Below are positions 59,512-64,000 of a stretch of 64,000 nt of DNA, in pieces; within the stretch, counting starts at the first letter, position 1; the number at the start of each line of letters is the position of its first letter. The stretch lies in NCBI RefSeq assembly GCF_030269765.1, contig NZ_BSTX01000001.1, positions 2,039,571 through 2,103,570 of the forward strand, read 5' to 3'. The notes beneath the pieces are model-generated. The model had not been told where the DNA came from, searched no databases, and saw only the letters and a program-made list of their open reading frames with translations. Source of the stretch: Actinorhabdospora filicis (GTDB lineage Bacteria > Actinomycetota > Actinomycetes > Mycobacteriales > Micromonosporaceae). The translations under genes and the position numbers were made by a program.

Positions 59512-59517
59512 TACTGT
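59512..59517 (+). promoter_or_regulatory. -10 element for leaderless transcript of paralogue 1
   Basis: TACTGT is seven bases before the ATG at 59525; TTGGCG lies 16 bases further upstream. Confidence 0.5.
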
Positions 59518-59524
59518 GACGCTC

Positions 59525-60013
59525 ATGCAGTACACCGTCGACGTCCGCCTCCGCCAACCGGCGGGGACGCCACCCCTCGACGCCCCGCAGCAGCACGGTG
59601 TGGCCCGTATCCTGCATCCACCGTTGCGGCGTTACCTCGACCGCGAGTACCTCCTGCTGGTCGAGCGCTCGCCCGCTCCGCCGATGCTGCGGGTGCGGCC
59701 GCACCCGAACGGCGTGCACCTGACGATGCACATCCATGCCACCTCGCGCGCCGAGGCCGAGGACCGCGCCTACGCCATCGCCACCCTCGCGGTGGCCGAG
59801 GGGATGCTGCTGGTGGACTGGCACATCACCTCCAGCCGGGTGCAGCCCCGGCAGACCCGCTCCTGGCACTGTCCGACGCCCCGGTTACCGGCGTCGGTGG
59901 TGCCGGGGGTGAATTGGGGTCGCGCTGTGGAATTGTGGCCGGACGCCTGCGAGGTTACCGAGCGCCCGCCGGCCGGGGGTCATTACCGGAAGCCGGCGTC
60001 TTTCGCCATCTGA
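59525..60013 (+). CDS. Stand-alone N-terminal-type domain, paralogue 1 of an unrecognised family
   Basis: 162 residues. MQYTVDVRLRQPAGTPPLD, a helix, LRVRPHPNGVHLTMHIHAT, a second helix (AEDRAYAIATLAVAEGMLLVDW) and HITSSRVQP match the first 110 residues of the two larger proteins that follow: M-Y-V-V-R/H-L-P start, H-L strand, AE-x-A helix, LL-x-W and a short final strand. The beta-alpha-beta-beta-alpha-beta order recalls a ferredoxin-like fold. The remaining 50 residues differ and look disordered. Leaderless start. No export signal. Function unknown. Confidence 0.65.
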   Translation: MQYTVDVRLRQPAGTPPLDAPQQHGVARILHPPLRRYLDREYLLLVERSPAPPMLRVRPHPNGVHLTMHIHATSRAEAEDRAYAIATLAVAEGMLLVDWHITSSRVQPRQTRSWHCPTPRLPASVVPGVNWGRAVELWPDACEVTERPPAGGHYRKPASFAI

Positions 60014-60464
60014 AGGCGCAGACCCGACACTCGCCCGGGTGGGCGCACCCGCGCCAGAATATGCGGTACTGACCCGCTTGGATCCGATATATCTGACGGC
60101 TATCCGACAGTTCTCGGAGGCCGTCTCATCGTTTCCGGGGACCGGTCCGCCGCGCGGGTAACGCCCGAACGCCCGTCCGTGCCCTACTCACCGCCCGCGA
60201 GCGGGCGCTGATCGGTCCACAATGGACCGAACTGTCGCATTCACTGTCCCGCGACGATCGCCCGAACCTGTTCACTCGGTCGCGACGGGGCCACGCATCG
60301 TGCGATTCGGGCCCGCCGGAAGGCCCTGAAATGACGCGGCGAGATCACAAGATCGTCACGGCCGGGGGCATCGCGGCAGCTCGGAAGGGGCGAGGGGGTC
60401 AAACCTGAAGAACACGGCCCATCGCGGGCGATCGATGTCTCTGGCGCCGGTTACGGTATGGGAC
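60014..60464. other. Intergenic region between paralogues 1 and 2
   Basis: 451 bases with no credible gene. It holds CGGTCCA-CAA-TGGACCG (60213-60229), a perfect 7-bp inverted repeat, and the leaderless promoter of paralogue 2. Confidence 0.5.
60452..60457 (+). promoter_or_regulatory. -10 element for leaderless transcript of paralogue 2
   Basis: TACGGT is seven bases before the ATG at 60465, the same spacing as for the genes at 56968 and 59525. Confidence 0.5.
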
Positions 60465-62297
60465 ATGCGTTACCCGGTGGAGGTGCGGCTCTCCCAGCCA
60501 GAAGACCGCCCTCGCATGGACTCCCTGCAGCAGGTCGGCGCCGAATCACTCCTGCGCCTGAACCTGTGGCAGCTCATGTCCACCGAGGGCCTGACGCACA
60601 AGGGAACAGAGCGAGAGCTGGCCATCACCGACCTGCACGTGTGCACCAAACCCGCCGGCGCCCACCTGATCCTGCCGCTGGACGTCGACGGGCTCGACCG
60701 CGCCGAGCAGCTCGCCGACGCGATGGTCCGTCACACCCTGGAGGCCTCGGTCCTGCTGGCCGAGTGGAGCGTCGCGCACTGCGGCGTGAAGCTCGACGAC
60801 GTGTTCCTGGCCCAGACCGGGGACGCCGACGGCGCCGACTGCACCACCAGCCCCCTCAGCGTCGAGCCGCCCGCGCCCGAGCGCCCCCGCACGCCTCCCG
60901 ACGTGCTGCGGGATCGCCTGCTGATCAAGGCCTCGCGCCCCTCGCCCTTCACCCTGGCCGACTTCGGCCTCGGCGGGGGACGGGTGACGGAGTCCACCGC
61001 CCGGCTGGCCGCCGGGATGCTGCACGACACCGCGTACAGGGCGACCCGGCATGCCCTGCGCGACAACCGCTCGGTGCACCTGAGCCGCCTGGCCGACGTG
61101 GGCGCCATGGGCGTCCTCGGCCTGCTCCCGGAGCCCTACCGGCCCCGCTACGACGCCTCCTTCGCCAACTGGATGCTGGTCACCGTCATCGACGTGGCCG
61201 GGCGCCTCGGGCGACCCACCTGGACGCCCCCGGCCAACCTCGCCGAGGCCCTGGCGCTGCACCTGATGATCGCCACCGCCGAGCGGCGCGTGATCCACGA
61301 GAAGCTGCTCACCCGCGAGCAGATCGAGCCCGCCTACGCCGCCCTGCGCGAGACCGTCTTCGCCGGCGACGACCACCTGCGGCTCTACGAGTCGGCCGGC
61401 GACCGCGGCCTCGACCCGGTCTTCGAGCACATGGACGTCGCGCCCGGTGGCCTGGTCGGCTGGTTCGTCCCCGGCCCCGCCGGTCACCCCTACTTCATCG
61501 AGCAGCTCAGCTATCGCGCCACCGTCTTCGACGACATCGAGGACGCCGACGACGGCGAGGCCGCCCGGCTGCTGTCGGCCGAGCTGGGCCTGGACGCCGA
61601 GAACCTGTTCACCGTCATCGATCTGGCCGCCGTCGGCATCGTCGAGGGCACCTGGCAGTCGACCACGCCCGCGATCGCGCCCGAGGTGCCGATCAGCAAG
61701 GGCGACCTGTGGCGCGTCCTGTGCTACCACCGGCATGCCGCGCAGCGCTGGCTGCGCGACTGGTGCGCGCGGCTGGACCTGGACGAGCGCTCCACGGTGG
61801 CCGACCTGGCCGCCCGCTATGACGGCGATCTGCGCGATCCCCTCCAGGCCTTCGGCGGCTGGCTCACCGACCGCACCCGCACGCTCCCCAGTGGACACAC
61901 CGTCGGCGAGCTGGCGGGCGGTTCGCACGGGGTCTTCTGCGACGTCGTCGCGCACAACCTCTCCACGATCGCCCGCCTCAACCGCGAGGGCGGTGTCCGG
62001 CACGGCCTGCTGGTGGCGGCCACTCGGGGCGGGCTGCTGGCCCGCAACCGCTTCGGCACGCCGGGCTGGTCGTCCACAGTGGACCTGGTGGCGCCGATGC
62101 TGACCGAACCGAACCACCCCGACTGGGGACCGCACGCCGCCGTGCACGGCGGTATCGCCGCGCTGCTCCCGGCCTACGCCGAGGACGAGTTCGACACGGT
62201 CCGCGACATGCTGCGGGCCAATCCGTGGCATGTGGACTCCGCCACCGCCGACTGCGTCGTGACCGCGTTGCTCACCAAGCTCACCGCCTCGCACTGA
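60465..62297 (+). CDS. Large paralogue 2 of an unrecognised family
   Basis: 610 residues; the ATG is chosen because MRYPVEVRLSQPEDRPRMD aligns with the starts of the other two paralogues and a -10 element sits seven bases before it; an ATG ten codons upstream is possible. The N-terminal domain ends near LLAEWSVAHCGVKLDD. A long helical body follows: LLPEPYRPRYDASFANWMLV, LAEALALHLMIATAERRVIHE, VFEHMDVAPGGLVGWFVPGPAGHPYFIEQL, ENLFTVIDLAAVGIVEGTWQS and NRFGTPGWSSTVDLV. The same landmarks recur in paralogue 3. No signal peptide, nucleotide-binding or known catalytic motif seen. Probably cytosolic. I do not know the function. Confidence 0.72.
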   Translation: MRYPVEVRLSQPEDRPRMDSLQQVGAESLLRLNLWQLMSTEGLTHKGTERELAITDLHVCTKPAGAHLILPLDVDGLDRAEQLADAMVRHTLEASVLLAEWSVAHCGVKLDDVFLAQTGDADGADCTTSPLSVEPPAPERPRTPPDVLRDRLLIKASRPSPFTLADFGLGGGRVTESTARLAAGMLHDTAYRATRHALRDNRSVHLSRLADVGAMGVLGLLPEPYRPRYDASFANWMLVTVIDVAGRLGRPTWTPPANLAEALALHLMIATAERRVIHEKLLTREQIEPAYAALRETVFAGDDHLRLYESAGDRGLDPVFEHMDVAPGGLVGWFVPGPAGHPYFIEQLSYRATVFDDIEDADDGEAARLLSAELGLDAENLFTVIDLAAVGIVEGTWQSTTPAIAPEVPISKGDLWRVLCYHRHAAQRWLRDWCARLDLDERSTVADLAARYDGDLRDPLQAFGGWLTDRTRTLPSGHTVGELAGGSHGVFCDVVAHNLSTIARLNREGGVRHGLLVAATRGGLLARNRFGTPGWSSTVDLVAPMLTEPNHPDWGPHAAVHGGIAALLPAYAEDEFDTVRDMLRANPWHVDSATADCVVTALLTKLTASH

Positions 62298-62305
62298 GCA
62301 GCGCG

Positions 62306-62328
62306 TTTCCGTTGCGTGCCAACGGAAA
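62306..62328 (+). terminator. Hairpin after paralogue 2
   Basis: 8-bp stem TTTCCGTT / AACGGAAA with a seven-base loop, nine bases after the stop. Confidence 0.5.
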
Positions 62329-62417
62329 GCCCGCACTGTTCGGCGCGTCACGCTTTCTGGCCGGTTCCGTTAAACAAGGTGTCCCCCGCCTTCACGACCG
62401 GTAAAGGACGTGTCGTC

Positions 62418-64000
62418 ATGGACTACGCCCTGCACGTGCACCTGGCCCCGCCCGGAGGCCGCGCCCGCCTGACCCCGCTGGAATGCGAGGGCGCCCACCG
62501 TCTGCTGCTCACCGGCCTCACCAGGGCCAGGCCCCAGGGGCCACCACCGGAATTGAGCGTCGAACCGTACGTGACGCATCTGGACCTGCGGCTGGAGGCG
62601 CCCTCGCTGGCCGCCGCCGAGGCCGACTGCCGCCGCACCGTCGAGCGGGTGCTGGCCGCCTCGAAGTACCTCACCGACTGGCGGCTGGAGTCCTGCGCGG
62701 TGCAGCTGGATCCGGATCTGGACCCGGAGTTCGCCGAAGGCGAGTTCGGCGACGAGGACGACGGCCCGGACCCGGACCCGCCGCGCGCGCTGGTCCTCGA
62801 CGGCCGGGCCTCGCGGCTGCGCGCCGAGGCGGCGAAGGTGACCGCGTTCGGGCCGGAGATCTTCGGCCCAGACACCGATCCCGACGACGCCGACCTGGTC
62901 ATCGGCGCGCTGATGCGCTCGGCGGAGCTGTTCCTGGACATCCTCGGCGAGGACGTGGCCACGCTCATCCGCTCCGGCCCGCACACCGTCGACGCCTCGC
63001 GGCTCTACATCGTCTCGATGCTGCCGCAGCATTACCGGCACCGCTACGACCTGGAGTTCGTCCGGCGCTTCCAGGCCGCGGCGATGAAGGTCGTCGACCG
63101 GCTCGCCGGGCCGGAGTGGACGCTGCCCGGCTCGCTCGCCGAGGCCCTGGCGCTGGCGCTGATCATCGAGAGCGGCGACGAGGCGCTGCGCCCGCTGGAG
63201 GGCGTCGACCTGGACGGCCTGCGCAAACTCCTGGCGGCCCTGCGCTTCCAGCTGCTGTCCAACGTGGACCACGAGTCGCTCTACGACCTGCCCGCCGACC
63301 ATCCCGGCGACCCGGTCTTCGCCCACCTGCACGTCGCCCACGGCGTGGAGGACTGGTTCGTGCCGCGCCGGGGACGCGTCCACCCCTACCGGCAGCTCCC
63401 GGCGGCCTACGAGAACCACGTCCACGACGCCGATTGCGCGCCGACGGTGGACGAGATGCGCCGGGTCCTCGCCGATCGCGTCGGCGTCGACCCCGACCGG
63501 CTCATGACGGTGCTGGACCTGGCCGCGATCGGCCTCACCGACGCGCTGTGGACGCACGGGCCGGTCATGCGCTGGTTCGGGCAGCGGCGCATCTCCGACG
63601 GCGAGCTCCTGCGCACCACCATGCACACGGTGCATCACGTGCGCGAGTCGCTGCGGGAGTGGCGCCTGGCGTCCGGGATCGGCGTCGAGGCCACCGTCGC
63701 CGACTTCGCCGGGGCCGCCGAGACCGCCCCGGCCTTCGCGGCGGCGCTGGGGGCGTGGCTGACCGACCCGGAGCGCGTTTTGTCCACTGGGGACACCTAC
63801 GGCGCCCTGGCGGCCGGCGACCGGCACGAGGCCGTCGACCACGTGGCGGCCGTGCTGGGCGGGTTCCTGCGCCAGATAGGCGAACTGGGCCTGCCGCGGA
63901 CCCTGCTGGGCGCCGCCGCGCAGGCCGGGCTGACCCGCTACCACTGGTGGGGCGCCCCCGGCTGGCCCGACGAGGTCGAGCGGATCGTCGCGCTGGTCAG
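62418..64000 (+). CDS. Large paralogue 3 of the same family (3'-truncated by window edge)
   Basis: The frame runs without a stop from the ATG (AAAGGA nine bases upstream) to the right edge, giving 527 visible residues. The N terminus MDYALHVHLAPPGGRARLTP, the LSVEPYVTHLDLRLEAPS strand and KYLTDWRLESCAVQLD match the small domain of paralogues 1 and 2. The body matches paralogue 2: LPQHYRHRYDLEFVRRFQAA, LAEALALALIIESGDE, VFAHLHVAHGVEDWFVPRRG, DRLMTVLDLAAIGLTDALWT and RYHWWGAPGWPDEVERIV. A linker of alternating Asp/Glu/Pro (FAEGEFGDEDDGPDPDPP) separates domain and body. Compared with the 610 residues of paralogue 2, only the last part of the protein should be missing. Confidence 0.75.
   Translation, partial: MDYALHVHLAPPGGRARLTPLECEGAHRLLLTGLTRARPQGPPPELSVEPYVTHLDLRLEAPSLAAAEADCRRTVERVLAASKYLTDWRLESCAVQLDPDLDPEFAEGEFGDEDDGPDPDPPRALVLDGRASRLRAEAAKVTAFGPEIFGPDTDPDDADLVIGALMRSAELFLDILGEDVATLIRSGPHTVDASRLYIVSMLPQHYRHRYDLEFVRRFQAAAMKVVDRLAGPEWTLPGSLAEALALALIIESGDEALRPLEGVDLDGLRKLLAALRFQLLSNVDHESLYDLPADHPGDPVFAHLHVAHGVEDWFVPRRGRVHPYRQLPAAYENHVHDADCAPTVDEMRRVLADRVGVDPDRLMTVLDLAAIGLTDALWTHGPVMRWFGQRRISDGELLRTTMHTVHHVRESLREWRLASGIGVEATVADFAGAAETAPAFAAALGAWLTDPERVLSTGDTYGALAAGDRHEAVDHVAAVLGGFLRQIGELGLPRTLLGAAAQAGLTRYHWWGAPGWPDEVERIVALV

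Noticed and set aside
62370..63944. Minus-strand frame of 524 codons at the right edge
   Set aside because: The + strand frame is open to the edge and encodes a clear paralogue of the neighbouring gene; the minus frame has shadow composition.
1..64000. Recurring TCCACAGTGGA / TCCACATCGG / TGTGGAC words
   Set aside because: They occur many times on both strands, mostly inside codons for Val-Asp or similar; no clear strand bias or spacing, so I do not propose a functional motif beyond the two exact DnaA boxes.

Overview
The window is GC-rich, tightly packed actinobacterial chromosome. Supporting signs are frequent GTG starts, several promoters of the form TANNNT followed 7-8 bases later by a start codon, few rare codons, and actinomycete marker genes: bldC, a DUF3073 gene, a valine/leucine dehydrogenase, an HxlR regulator and proline/glutamine-rich single-pass membrane proteins. 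The order DUF3073 - amino-acid dehydrogenase - bldC matches what I recall from Streptomyces. The rest of the content fits a sporulating filamentous actinomycete; I cannot name a genus from sequence alone. No rRNA, tRNA, CRISPR array, insertion sequence or phage gene was recognised.

Left part (1-12.7 kb): the window opens inside a lipoprotein-like gene that is followed by a YbaB-like gene. Next come a secreted DUF6528 protein, a secreted GHL10-type glycosyl hydrolase, an acyltransferase-3 membrane protein, and a fused PD-(D/E)XK nuclease / DUF2075 helicase. A compact six-gene operon follows (7.3-11.0 kb). It starts with an EspC-like and a WXG100-like protein, as in type VII secretion substrate loci, and contains a second, diverged copy of the lipoprotein + YbaB-like pair. 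An orphan response regulator and a divergent LysR regulator close the section.

Middle (12.7-47.5 kb): a secreted M9 collagenase; a class III cyclase fused to an ATPase; a lytic transglycosylase; the DUF3073 / GNAT / HxlR / epimerase / dehydrogenase / bldC block; a PrsW protease with a membrane-anchored neighbour; a LysE exporter; a miniature UvrD-like helicase; the membrane iron-sulfur oxidoreductase EtfD; two CNNM/HlyC transporters followed by a 27-bp tandem repeat; small lipoproteins and membrane proteins; an ArsR regulator with a membrane-anchored binding-protein-like gene; pyrE; a short-chain dehydrogenase; and five consecutive related four-helix membrane proteins.

Right part (47.5-64 kb): a six-gene + strand operon encodes a reduced type IV secretion-like machine. 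It has a VirB2-like subunit, a PrgI/VirB3-like protein, a VirB4-like ATPase, a VirB6/TrbL-like membrane protein, a VirB8/TcpC-like protein and a cell-wall hydrolase. No relaxase or coupling protein is visible. The gene count and the mix of one ATPase with five membrane or exported proteins resemble the cmdABCDEF differentiation operon of Streptomyces coelicolor as I remember it. After this come an LPxTG surface protein, two alpha/beta hydrolases and some small proteins. The window ends with three tandem paralogues (59.5 kb to the edge) of a family I do not recognise, the last one cut by the window edge.
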